A stretch of 34,922 nt of DNA from Dehalococcoides sp. JdFR-54. GTDB taxonomy: Bacteria > Chloroflexota > Dehalococcoidia > JdFR-54. The position numbers and the translations under genes are program-made. Within the stretch, counting starts at the first letter, position 1; each line of letters begins with the position of its first letter. The notes under the pieces were generated by a model. It was not told where the DNA came from, searched no databases, and was given only the letters and a program-made list of their open reading frames with translations. This document shows positions 8,624 through 18,041 of the stretch, piece by piece. Location: positions 18,269-53,190 of the forward strand of contig MTNP01000034.1 of the NCBI GenBank assembly GCA_002011475.1, in the 5' to 3' direction.

Positions 8624-9661
8624 TCAGTCTAATTCGGGTTCCGGTATTTCCTCCCCACCCACTGCTACTCCGGAAAGCGAGGCAGAAGCCTTGATCTGCG
8701 ACTGTATCTCTTGAGCCAGTTTCGGGTTCTGCTCCAGGAATTCCCGAGCGTTCTCCCGACCCTGCCCTAGTCTTATGTCACCATAGGAGAAAAAGGCACC
8801 CGTCTTGTTAATAATCCCTAACTGCACCCCCAGGTCTATGAGGTCGCCCGCCTTGCTGATGCCATGCTTGAACATTATGTCAAATTCTGCCCAGTGGAAG
8901 GGCGGGGCAACCTTGTTTTTCACCACCTTGGCCCGAATCCGACTGCCGACCACCTCTGAACCACGCTTGAGCGTCTCCACCCGCCTCAGATCTATGCGCA
9001 CCGAGCTATAGAACTTGAGAGCCCTGCCCCCGGGCGTGACTTCAGGGTTGCCAAAGACGATACCCACCCTCTCCCGAAGCTGGTTGATGAAGATGACCGC
9101 CGTCTTAGAGCGCCCTATAGCCGCAGCCAGCTTGCGCAGCGCCTGAGACATCAGCCGTGCCTGGAGGCCCACATGGGCATCCCCCATCTCCCCCTCCAGC
9201 TCCACCCGGGGCACCAGCGCCGCCACGCTGTCGATGACGATGACATCCACCGCCCCGCTCCGCACCAGGGCCTCCGCAATCTCCAGGGCTTGCTCCCCGG
9301 TGTCTGGCTGGGAGATCAGCAGGTCATCCACCCTTACCCCGCAGTTAGCGGCATATACCGGATCCAGGGCATGCTCGATATCGATGTACGCTGCCGTGCC
9401 CCCTTGGCGCTGGGCCTCGGCGATGACGTGCTGGGCCAGGGTGGTCTTGCCGCTCATCTCCGGGCCAAATATCTCGGTGACCCGCCCCCGGGGGATCCCC
9501 CCCACACCGAGGGCCAGGTCCAGGGAAAGGGAGCCGGTGGGGATGGCCTCTGTGGCCAGCCGCACCGAGGCCTCCCCCAAACGCATGATAGAGCCCTTGC
9601 CGAATTGCTTCTCAATCTGGCCTATGGCCAGCTCTAAAGCCTTCTGCCGTTCTGTGGTCAT
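8624..9661 (-). CDS. recA: recombinase RecA
   Basis: RecA forms filaments on single-stranded DNA, drives strand exchange and stimulates LexA self-cleavage. The 345-residue product has the Walker A motif GPEMSGKTT (66-74), the Walker B region [15 protein letters not shown], the L1/L2 loop segments and the MAW sequence [10 protein letters not shown]. Position 69 is Met where Ser is usual in GPESSGKT, a mild variation. The ATG at 9661 has AAAGG eight bases upstream and gives the normal N-terminus [21 protein letters not shown] clear promoter lies just upstream. I see no GAAC-N4-GTTC or CTGT-N8-ACAG LexA box near it. Confidence 0.98.
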   Translation of the reverse strand: MTTERQKALELAIGQIEKQFGKGSIMRLGEASVRLATEAIPTGSLSLDLALGVGGIPRGRVTEIFGPEMSGKTTLAQHVIAEAQRQGGTAAYIDIEHALDPVYAANCGVRVDDLLISQPDTGEQALEIAEALVRSGAVDVIVIDSVAALVPRVELEGEMGDAHVGLQARLMSQALRKLAAAIGRSKTAVIFINQLRERVGIVFGNPEVTPGGRALKFYSSVRIDLRRVETLKRGSEVVGSRIRAKVVKNKVAPPFHWAEFDIMFKHGISKAGDLIDLGVQLGIINKTGAFFSYGDIRLGQGRENAREFLEQNPKLAQEIQSQIKASASLSGVAVGGEEIPEPELD

Positions 9662-9682
9662 CGCCTCGACCTTTATATTGCC

Positions 9683-9712
9683 ATTATAGCACAGAATACC
9701 ACCCCAAGGCAA
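9683..9712 (-). promoter_or_regulatory. recA promoter (extended -10)
   Basis: Reading the minus strand, TTGCCT (9712-9707) is followed after 18 bases by a perfect TATAAT (9688-9683) that is preceded by TG in the extended -10 position. The predicted start point lies about 15 bases before the recA ribosome-binding site. No SOS operator was recognised. Confidence 0.7.
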
Positions 9713-9731
9713 GGGCTGGCCTGCCCGCCGC

Positions 9732-9761
9732 TTGGCCTATAAGCCGCCCCTGTGATATACT
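9732..9761 (+). promoter_or_regulatory. ligA promoter candidate
   Basis: TTGGCC (9732-9737), an 18-base spacer and TATACT (9756-9761) match the sigma-70 consensus at four and five positions. The site is 25 bases from the ligA start, in the 124-base divergent region shared with recA. It faces away from the recA promoter and their -35 boxes lie about 20 bases apart. Confidence 0.55.
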
Positions 9762-9770
9762 TAATCTTGA

Positions 9771-11816
<2,046 letters not shown>

Positions 11817-11821
11817 ACCCG

Positions 11822-12904
11822 GTGGACGCCTCCCAGTTTCGATCCCTGGCTGATCTGCCCCTCAACCAGCCCATCCCTTGGCGCATCACCTACAAGGGCG
11901 AGGAGCGCCCTGGCCAGTTGCTGGTGGCTGACCGATGGGATGAAAGATGGAGGCAGGAATTGCCCGAGGCCACCCAGTTTCGCATTATATTTCTCACCCG
12001 ACCCCAGGAGGTCTCCCCGCAAAGCCTGGCCGATCCTGGGATAGCGGTCTGCCTCCCCGCCTCGGAACGGGCCCTGAAGGAGCCCCAGGCCCCCTATCTG
12101 GAGGCCGCAGCCGAAGAGGCCTCTACCTACGCCTCGGGCGCGCTGGTGACCCAGTTGCCCCTGCCGGTGGCCCCCCAGGCGGTCTTTTCCCTCCCCGAGC
12201 TGCGCCAGCAAATCGACCTCCTGGCCCGGGCCTTGCTCACCATGAAGGACGTCCATGCCATGAGGACCTATCTGGATGCCGTAGAGCTGCCCGAAGACCA
12301 GAAGGAGCTGGCCCTGGATAGGCTGGCCATCCTGGAACAGCTCGACCCCGCCCAACTCCTGGCCAACCCCCATCTGTGGTCGAGCCTGGAAGCCCTTTTC
12401 GACTGGTTTAAGTCCCGCTACCGCCCTTTATATTTGGGCCACCACCAGGCCTATCACCGCAGCGCAGCTTCCCTCCATGACCGCCTCCTCCGGGCCAAGC
12501 CCCAACTGGAGGCCCTGGGACGGCTCAACTCCATCGCTGAGTTGGGCCCGCCGCTAGCCCAAGGTCTCTTCTCCCAGTATGAGCGCCTCGAACCCGCCCT
12601 CCAGCCCTGCCCCCTCTGGGAATCCGATGCCGCCCCCGAACCCCCCTGCCCAGCCTGCGGGCTGAAACTGGGCCATCAGGTCCCTCAACGGGAGGTAGAG
12701 CGTTTCCTGGGCCAACTGGAGAAGGCACTGGGCCAACAGCTAGGCCGACTCAGCTCCCAGGCCATCGGGCAGATACTAGCCCGAAGCCACCAGGCCAAGA
12801 TCGACCAATTCCTCGAGGTAGTCCAGGCCAGCGACCTGGCCTCCCTGGTCAACGTCCTCGACGATGAGCTGGTGGCCTTCCTCCGCCAGCTCCTGGCCGG
12901 GTAG
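11822..12904 (+). CDS. uncharacterised protein with a candidate zinc site, between ligA and pth
   Basis: I do not recognise this 360-residue protein. It is soluble and mostly helical, with a leucine/glutamine-rich C-terminal half. A likely metal site is formed by C263, C276 and C279 (the last two as CPACG), perhaps with H285. It starts at a GTG five bases after the ligA stop and ends four bases before pth, so it is almost certainly co-translated with both. Codon use resembles its neighbours, which argues that it is a real gene. The association with ligase and peptidyl-tRNA hydrolase alone does not fix a function. No signal peptide or membrane helix is visible. Confidence 0.75.
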   Translation: MDASQFRSLADLPLNQPIPWRITYKGEERPGQLLVADRWDERWRQELPEATQFRIIFLTRPQEVSPQSLADPGIAVCLPASERALKEPQAPYLEAAAEEASTYASGALVTQLPLPVAPQAVFSLPELRQQIDLLARALLTMKDVHAMRTYLDAVELPEDQKELALDRLAILEQLDPAQLLANPHLWSSLEALFDWFKSRYRPLYLGHHQAYHRSAASLHDRLLRAKPQLEALGRLNSIAELGPPLAQGLFSQYERLEPALQPCPLWESDAAPEPPCPACGLKLGHQVPQREVERFLGQLEKALGQQLGRLSSQAIGQILARSHQAKIDQFLEVVQASDLASLVNVLDDELVAFLRQLLAG

Positions 12905-12908
12905 CTTT

Positions 12909-13490
12909 ATGAAGCTGGTCATCGGCCTGGGCAACCCAGGCCGCCAGTATGCGCATACCCGTCACAACATAGGCTTCCTCTGCCTCAACCACCTGGCTAA
13001 AAGGCTCCACGCCCCCTTCTCCCAGCGTCAGGCCAAGGCCCGCCTGGCCAGGGGAAGGGTGGCCGATGAAGAGGTCATCCTAGCCAAGCCCCAGACCTTC
13101 GTCAACCGCAGCGGCGACTCAGTGGCCCAACTGGTCAGGCTATACCAGATCCCCCTGGCTGACCTGCTCATCATCTATGATGATATGGACCTGCCCCTGG
13201 GCCGCATCCGCCTCAGGGCCCGGGGGAGTGCCGGGGGGCACAATGGGGTGAAGTCCATCATCGCCGCTCTGGATAGTCAGAGCTTCCCCCGCCTCCGGGT
13301 GGGCATCGGCCACCCGGAGGCGGGGGAAGCGGCGGATCATGTATTGGGCGGCTTTCTCCCGGAGGAAAAGGCCGTCCTCTCCGCCCTGTTAGACCATGTA
13401 AGCGAAGCGGTGCTCTGCTTCATCCGGGAGGGTATCGTGGCCGCTATGAACAGGTATAACGCCCGAGAGTTAAAGCCTGACCAGCCATAA
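12909..13490 (+). CDS. pth: peptidyl-tRNA hydrolase
   Basis: Pth releases tRNA from peptidyl-tRNA that has dropped off ribosomes. The 193-residue protein begins KLVIGLGNPGRQYAHTRHNIG, containing the substrate asparagine and the catalytic histidine. It also has KPQTFVNRSG and YDDMDLPLGRIRLR with the catalytic aspartate, and GSAGGHNGVKSI. Length is normal. The ATG at 12909 is preferred over an upstream in-frame codon at 12864 because the family motif begins right at this methionine and the longer start would overlap the previous gene. The gene ends the ligA run, facing the amidohydrolase gene. Confidence 0.97.
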   Translation: MKLVIGLGNPGRQYAHTRHNIGFLCLNHLAKRLHAPFSQRQAKARLARGRVADEEVILAKPQTFVNRSGDSVAQLVRLYQIPLADLLIIYDDMDLPLGRIRLRARGSAGGHNGVKSIIAALDSQSFPRLRVGIGHPEAGEAADHVLGGFLPEEKAVLSALLDHVSEAVLCFIREGIVAAMNRYNARELKPDQP

Positions 13491-13520
13491 CGAAATAGTA
13501 GGCCTGGGCATATCCCCTGG

Positions 13521-14375
13521 CTAAGTCTTCAGCCCCAGAATCCTTTGGGCGTTCTTGTAGAAGACCTTCTCCAGCACCTCGGGCTTATAGCCCCCTGCCT
13601 CCCACTCCTCCAGCAAGCGCTTGGGATGCAGGCCAGGGTAGTCAGAGCCGAACATGAACTTGTCCTGAAGACGGCCGTTGACCTCCCGCCTTATGCTCTC
13701 GGGGAAGTACTTGGGCGCCCACCCCGACAACTCGCAGTAGACATTGCCCTTGTGGAACAGCACAGCTATAAGCTCCTCCGTCCACGGCCAGCCCAAATGC
13801 CCACAGATAATGGTTAGCTCTGGAAAGTCCGCCGCCAGGTCATCAATAACCGGTATCGGCCGCAGCATGTCCAGTCTCAGCCCCGCCCCGCCAGGCAGCC
13901 CGGCGCCCAGGCCGCTGGTGCCAGTATGGATCAGCACCGGCGCCTTCAGCTCCACACATTTCTGCCACAGGGGGTAGAACCGCCGGTCATTGGCGTAGAA
14001 GGCCTGAGCCGAGGGCTGAAACTTGAGCCCCAAAAGCCCCAGTTCCTTTATGGCCCGCTCCGCCTCCTGAACCGCCCATTTCCCCTTCCAGGGGTCCACC
14101 ACCGCCCAGCCATTCACAAAGACCTGGGGGTAATCCCTGACCAGCCTGGCTATATAGTCGTTGCTCACGCCGGGCGCGCCCGAAACCGTCTGGGAATCCC
14201 AGGCTATGAGCAGCGCCTTCAAATCCATCTCCACGAACTCCTGCACCATCTCCTCCTCCGTCCTGAGCCTCTCCTCGGAGCGCAGGTAACGGAAAGTGGA
14301 CTCAGCGATCTCCTTGCCCACCATGTCCTTCATGGAGATGGTGCTGGGATGTACATGGACATCGATAGCCTTCAT
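13521..14375 (-). CDS. amidohydrolase family 2 protein (ACMSD-like TIM-barrel metal hydrolase/decarboxylase)
   Basis: The 284-residue protein has the amidohydrolase-2 layout: an N-terminal H-x-H motif in AIDVHVHP, LKAPVLIHTGTSG with a metal histidine, ELTIICGHLGWPW, and the catalytic aspartate in KFMFGSDYPGLHPKR. Family members hydrolyse or decarboxylate ring and acyl compounds; examples are ACMSD, gamma-resorcylate decarboxylase and the ring-opening hydrolases. The substrate is unknown. The ATG at 14375 follows a strong GAGGAGG with a six-base spacer. It sits 26 bases behind the unrecognised gene at 14402-15280 and is likely in its operon. Confidence 0.85.
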   Translation of the reverse strand: MKAIDVHVHPSTISMKDMVGKEIAESTFRYLRSEERLRTEEEMVQEFVEMDLKALLIAWDSQTVSGAPGVSNDYIARLVRDYPQVFVNGWAVVDPWKGKWAVQEAERAIKELGLLGLKFQPSAQAFYANDRRFYPLWQKCVELKAPVLIHTGTSGLGAGLPGGAGLRLDMLRPIPVIDDLAADFPELTIICGHLGWPWTEELIAVLFHKGNVYCELSGWAPKYFPESIRREVNGRLQDKFMFGSDYPGLHPKRLLEEWEAGGYKPEVLEKVFYKNAQRILGLKT

Positions 14376-14401
14376 CCCTGGCCTCCTCTCCCCAAGGCCC
14401 C

Positions 14402-15280
14402 TTAAACGCCCTTCAATGTAGCCAGCTGAGCCAGGGCATCATAGTTGTAATCCGCCGCCGAGCTCACATGGAATGTATCCGGCAGTGTCACCGGTGGCTC
14501 CCCCTTGATGGACTTCACCAGGGCAAAGGCCTTCTCCAGGTTGGGCTCATCCCCCTCCAGGGAGAGTACCACTGCCCCCTCAGACCCCCCCACGCCGCCC
14601 GAGGCCACATGATAGGCCCTAATGCCAGCCAGGAGGGCGAAGGCCTGGATCTCAGTGACCACCTTGCCCAAAACCACGGGGACCAGCTTGCCCGGTAGCC
14701 CGGTGCTGTATTTGAAGTGGTAGAGGCCAGTGTGCTTGGCAGCCTCAATAACTGAAGGGACCATCTTCTCCAGGCCCACCGGCATAATGAGATGACAACC
14801 CCGCGCCGTCAGTACGGGCCAGGCCATGCCGATGGTGCCGCTCTTCACCGAGGACACGAAGACGCCGGCATTGCCCTCTCTATCTATGGCATTGGCGCCC
14901 TTAATGAAAACATCGTCGGGGCCGAAATTCATTATCTCCACATTGGAGTCAGCACCTTCCACCACCTTCCCCTGTCTGATGACATGCCAGGTGCAGGGGG
15001 GTGGGCCCGAATTGGCATTGGTGATCCCCCGGCACACCATGCCCACCGTCTGGCCAGCCTTGGGCTCCACCGAGATGCCGAACAGCTCCTCAGTGACAAA
15101 GGCATTGGTGATGCCCCGGGCGATGATGATCATCCCGTGCTTAAAGGCATTCTGCACCTCGGGCAAGGCCACAGTGGCCTTAGCCAGGAGTCGCCTGGAC
15201 TCGGCGGGGTTAAGGGTCACCAGGGCCGACACCTGTTTTTGGCCCGGCTTCGCCTCCGGAAGCTGCACCTCATAGAACAT
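14402..15280 (-). CDS. uncharacterised conserved-looking protein, possibly with a NagB/RpiA/CoA-transferase-like fold
   Basis: I do not recognise a named family. The 292-residue protein is soluble, with glycine-rich loops and alternating hydrophobic strands. The stretch around DDVFIKGANAIDREGNAGV resembles the ADxxIxGADAI turn of the NagB/RpiA/LUD (ISOCOT) fold, which is only a weak hint. The ATG at 15280 is chosen because GAGGAGG ends five bases upstream. A start at 15352 would add 24 residues of unlikely composition. It reads away from the carboxyltransferase gene and into the amidohydrolase gene, so a shared acyl- or keto-acid pathway is possible. Confidence 0.7.
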   Translation of the reverse strand: MFYEVQLPEAKPGQKQVSALVTLNPAESRRLLAKATVALPEVQNAFKHGMIIIARGITNAFVTEELFGISVEPKAGQTVGMVCRGITNANSGPPPCTWHVIRQGKVVEGADSNVEIMNFGPDDVFIKGANAIDREGNAGVFVSSVKSGTIGMAWPVLTARGCHLIMPVGLEKMVPSVIEAAKHTGLYHFKYSTGLPGKLVPVVLGKVVTEIQAFALLAGIRAYHVASGGVGGSEGAVVLSLEGDEPNLEKAFALVKSIKGEPPVTLPDTFHVSSAADYNYDALAQLATLKGV

Positions 15281-15345
15281 GGCTCCCTCCTCAAAAAGTT
15301 GCCACCATTCTAGCACCTTTTCCATCCCGTTGAAAGGCCCGTCCC

Positions 15346-15374
15346 TTGACAAAGGCCTGGCGGAAGTTTATGTT
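15346..15374 (+). promoter_or_regulatory. promoter candidate for the acyl-CoA carboxyltransferase
   Basis: A perfect TTGACA (15346-15351), a 17-base spacer and TATGTT (15369-15374) lie 47 bases before the chosen start at 15422. The -35 box is consensus; the -10 matches four of six bases. Confidence 0.55.
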
Positions 15375-15421
15375 TGGCTATAGGTATGACAAAGGTGAAG
15401 GCCACGGGGAGGCGAGATGCC

Positions 15422-16990
15422 ATGGAAAACGAGATGGAGCAAAAGATCCAAAAACTGAGAGAGGTCAAGGAGAGGCTAGCCCAGGGGGGCGGGGCCGAGA
15501 AGATAGCCCGGCAGCACCAGCAGGGCAAGCTCACCGCCCGGGAGAGGATAGACCGGCTCCTGGACCCGGGCAGCTTTGTGGAACTCAACAGGTTTGTGGG
15601 CCATGAAATCGGTGCCCCCGGCGACGGCATCGTCACCGGCTACGGCACCATAGATGGTCGCCAGGTTTGCATCTATTCTCAGGACGCCACAGTGCTGGGA
15701 GGCTCGGTGGGGCCCTACCACGGCTATCTGATGTACCGCACCACAGAGCGGGCCCTGGAGATGGGGGTGCCCGCCATCGGCCTCCTCGACTCGCCGGGCG
15801 CCCGGGCCATGAAGATGGGGCACCCTGCCGCCTTCGATGCCGCCCGCCACGGCGAGGAGAAATCCGTCCACTCCGTCTATATGCCCATCACCCAGGCCTC
15901 CGGAGTGATACCCCAGATCTCGGCCATTTTGGGCTCCTGCGCCGGGGTGTCCGTTTATGCCCCCGCCCTCACCGACTTCATCTTTATGGTGGACGGCATC
16001 AGCCATATGTTCATCACCGGCCCCCGGGTGATCGAATCCGTGCTCAGCGAGGAGATATCCAAGGAAGACCTGGGGGGTGCCCGGGTACATACCCAGATCT
16101 CCGGGGTGGCCGACTTCAGGGACAAGAGCGAGGATGCCTGCTTCAAAAGGATCAGGAAGCTCCTCAGCTTCCTCCCCTCCAACAACCGAGAGCCACCCCC
16201 CGTGGTAGATACCGGCGATGACCCGGAGCGCCTCGACGATACCATAGCCGATATAGTGCCCACCACCCCCTATCTTTCCTACGACATGCACCAGGTGATC
16301 GCCCGCCTGGTGGATAACGGGGACTTTTTCGAGGTGAAACGGGAATTCGCCGCGGAGGTAATCGTGGGCTTCGGACGCCTGGAGGGACATACTGTGGGCT
16401 TCATCGCCAACCAGCCCATGATCATGGCCGGTGCCCTCACCTATCACAGCTCCGACAAGCAGGCCAGGTTCATTCGCTTCTGCGACTGCTTCAATATCCC
16501 CATCGTCATCCTGGTGGATACCCCGGCCTATATGCCCGGCTCAGACCAGGAGCACGCCGGCATCATCCGCCACGGGGCCAAGGTGCTCTACAGTTGGTGC
16601 GAGGCGGTGGTGCCCCGAATCGCGGTGCTGCTGCGCAAGGGCTATGGCGGCGGCATGATCGGCATGGGGGTGATGGCCGGCATGGGAACTGACCTGGTAT
16701 TCGCCTGGCCCAGCGCCGAGATCGGGGTGCTGGGGCCGGAGCAGTCGGTGGACCTGTTCTATGCCGAGGAGATAAGCAAGGCCGAGGACCCAGAGGCATA
16801 TCGGGCACAGAAGGTGAAGGAGTACCGGGACTTCTACGCCAATCCCATCTCCGTGGCCTCCCAAGCCACCTATATCCACGACATCATCGAGCCCCGGGAG
16901 ACCCGGCGTCGCCTCATCAGTGCCCTGAGGCTACTGCGCAACAAGCAGGTGAGCAAATACCCCAAGAGGCACGGCAATATCCCGCTTTAG
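15422..16990 (+). CDS. acyl-CoA carboxylase/decarboxylase carboxyltransferase subunit (PccB/MmdA-like)
   Basis: This 522-residue protein is a crotonase-fold carboxyltransferase that moves a carboxyl group between biotin and an acyl-CoA. It shows GKLTARERIDRLLDPGSF, VLGGSVGPYHGYLM, the ANQPMIMAGAL segment, FNIPIVILVDTPAYMPGSDQE, IIRHGAKVLY and a C-terminal AWPSAEIGVLGPE. Several usual motifs are altered: DSPGAR for DSGGAR, SCAGVSVYAPA for CAGGAVYSPA, and DTPAYMPG for DVPGFLPG. The substrate therefore may not be propionyl- or methylmalonyl-CoA. No biotin carboxylase, biotin carrier or sodium-pump subunit is nearby. The ATG at 15422 has GGGGAGG nine bases upstream; an upstream TTG at 15374 is unlikely. 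Confidence 0.88.
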   Translation: MENEMEQKIQKLREVKERLAQGGGAEKIARQHQQGKLTARERIDRLLDPGSFVELNRFVGHEIGAPGDGIVTGYGTIDGRQVCIYSQDATVLGGSVGPYHGYLMYRTTERALEMGVPAIGLLDSPGARAMKMGHPAAFDAARHGEEKSVHSVYMPITQASGVIPQISAILGSCAGVSVYAPALTDFIFMVDGISHMFITGPRVIESVLSEEISKEDLGGARVHTQISGVADFRDKSEDACFKRIRKLLSFLPSNNREPPPVVDTGDDPERLDDTIADIVPTTPYLSYDMHQVIARLVDNGDFFEVKREFAAEVIVGFGRLEGHTVGFIANQPMIMAGALTYHSSDKQARFIRFCDCFNIPIVILVDTPAYMPGSDQEHAGIIRHGAKVLYSWCEAVVPRIAVLLRKGYGGGMIGMGVMAGMGTDLVFAWPSAEIGVLGPEQSVDLFYAEEISKAEDPEAYRAQKVKEYRDFYANPISVASQATYIHDIIEPRETRRRLISALRLLRNKQVSKYPKRHGNIPL

Positions 16991-17123
16991 AGATATGTAA
17001 TCCCTTTCAAATCCAACGATACGGCGGCGCATGGCCTAGCCCACCACAGCCAGGGCTGCCTGGGCCACCTCCATATCCTCCGTATAGGTGCCTCCATTGT
17101 ATCATGGCCTGCGGCGACAATCG

Positions 17124-17152
17124 TTGACAGGCTGTTGCCAGCCGTGTAGATT
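17124..17152 (+). promoter_or_regulatory. promoter with inverted repeat in the spacer
   Basis: Consensus TTGACA (17124-17129), a 17-base spacer and TAGATT (17147-17152) lie about 50 bases upstream of the 17203 gene. The spacer starts with GGCTG-TTGC-CAGCC (17130-17143), a perfect five-base inverted repeat that could be a repressor or activator site. The 212 bases between 16990 and 17203 hold nothing else that I can support. Confidence 0.55.
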
Positions 17153-17202
17153 AGGCAAAGCAGGGGATAGACTCAAAATATTTGCCGACGGAGGAACAAT
17201 CC

Positions 17203-17682
17203 ATGGCTGAGCTTTCCGCCGAGGAGAAGGTGAGGCGGGCCCGGGCCGGGGATGCCACGGTAGCCGCCGCAATGGCTAAGGCCGTAGCCGAAAAGTACGG
17301 CGCCGAGGGGCTGGCAGCCCTCAGGGAGGAGCTATTCAACACCTATATGAAGTTTCTTCCCAAGATGGCGGCGCAGCTGGGGATCAGGCCCGGCGAGGGC
17401 CATTGCCAGGACTGGGTAAAGCTGGAGTCGGCCATCTCCGATATAGCTGGCGCGGCGTGCACGGTGGTGGAGTCGAGCCCTAAGCGGGCAGTGATGAGGT
17501 TCACTAGCTGCGTCTCTGCCGGGGCTTACCGGCGCACATTCCCCCAGATGTGTCGGGAGGTAATCGTCGGGGTGGAGAGGGCAGGGGCCGCCACCGTTAA
17601 CCCCAAAATGAGGTTCACTGCCACCAAATTCATGCCCGAGGGCGACGAGTATTGTGAGATAATCTGTGAGCTAGAGGAATAG
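17203..17682 (+). CDS. L-2-amino-thiazoline-4-carboxylic acid hydrolase-like protein
   Basis: A 159-residue soluble protein. The C-terminal half (FPQMCREVIVGVERAG, then MRFTATKFMPEGDEYCEI) resembles the end of the ATC-hydrolase-like domain, which carries two conserved cysteines in a C...C pattern near a glycine-aspartate pair. The family name comes from one L-cysteine synthesis enzyme, and most members have unknown substrates. The assignment is by motif memory and is moderate. The ATG at 17203 has a strong GGAGG (17190-17194) eight bases upstream and its own promoter. It is monocistronic as far as the window shows, ending opposite a small membrane protein gene. Confidence 0.6.
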   Translation: MAELSAEEKVRRARAGDATVAAAMAKAVAEKYGAEGLAALREELFNTYMKFLPKMAAQLGIRPGEGHCQDWVKLESAISDIAGAACTVVESSPKRAVMRFTSCVSAGAYRRTFPQMCREVIVGVERAGAATVNPKMRFTATKFMPEGDEYCEIICELEE

Positions 17683-17705
17683 GCGACACCGCCTCTGGGC
17701 ACTGG

Positions 17706-18002
17706 CTACAGCTTGGGTGGCAGCTCCGTCCGACCCAGGAAAATGCGGATAAAGGGTATTAGCCCCACGACGAAGACCAGGATGGTGGCGCCGATAATGG
17801 CACCTACCAGGTTTATCTGGACAAATTCAAAGCCCGAGGGCCACAGCCACCGGGCTAAGAAGCTGCCCCCCAGCCCGCCCACCCAGCCCACCGCCACCGT
17901 TTTCAACCGACTTTTGGGCATCACCACCGGCACCAGCCTCCGGCCCAGCGCTACCACCGCTATTGCCATGCCCAACAACAGAAAGCCGCCAGCTACGCTC
18001 AT
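17706..18002 (-). CDS. small membrane protein, GlsB/YeaQ/YmgE-like
   Basis: The 98-residue protein has three hydrophobic segments (about 3-22, 37-56 and 64-88) with glycine-rich helix packing (GWVGGLGGSFLARW, NLVGAIIGATIL). This resembles the transglycosylase-associated (GlsB/YeaQ) family of stress-linked small membrane proteins. A basic loop lies between the first two helices. Function is unknown. The ATG at 18002 comes 39 bases after pyrD on the same strand, so it is probably the last gene of the gap-pyrD run. Confidence 0.7.
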   Translation of the reverse strand: MSVAGGFLLLGMAIAVVALGRRLVPVVMPKSRLKTVAVGWVGGLGGSFLARWLWPSGFEFVQINLVGAIIGATILVFVVGLIPFIRIFLGRTELPPKL

Positions 18003-18041
18003 ATCCCGTCTTGCCCCTGTTTATAGCTTAAGCCATCTCCC

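Noticed and set aside
13502-13523. Possible terminator hairpin between pth and the amidohydrolase gene
   Set aside because: The GCCTGGG/CCCTGGC arms contain a central mismatch and there is no T-run; too weak to call.
15476-16447. A 323-residue open frame on the minus strand
   Set aside because: Antisense to the carboxyltransferase gene; composition typical of a shadow frame.
17035-17100. Short minus-strand frame reading YTEDMEVAQAALAVVG before a stop, possible gene remnant
   Set aside because: Only about 20 residues, with a stop just upstream; nothing ties it to a family, so chance is the simpler explanation.
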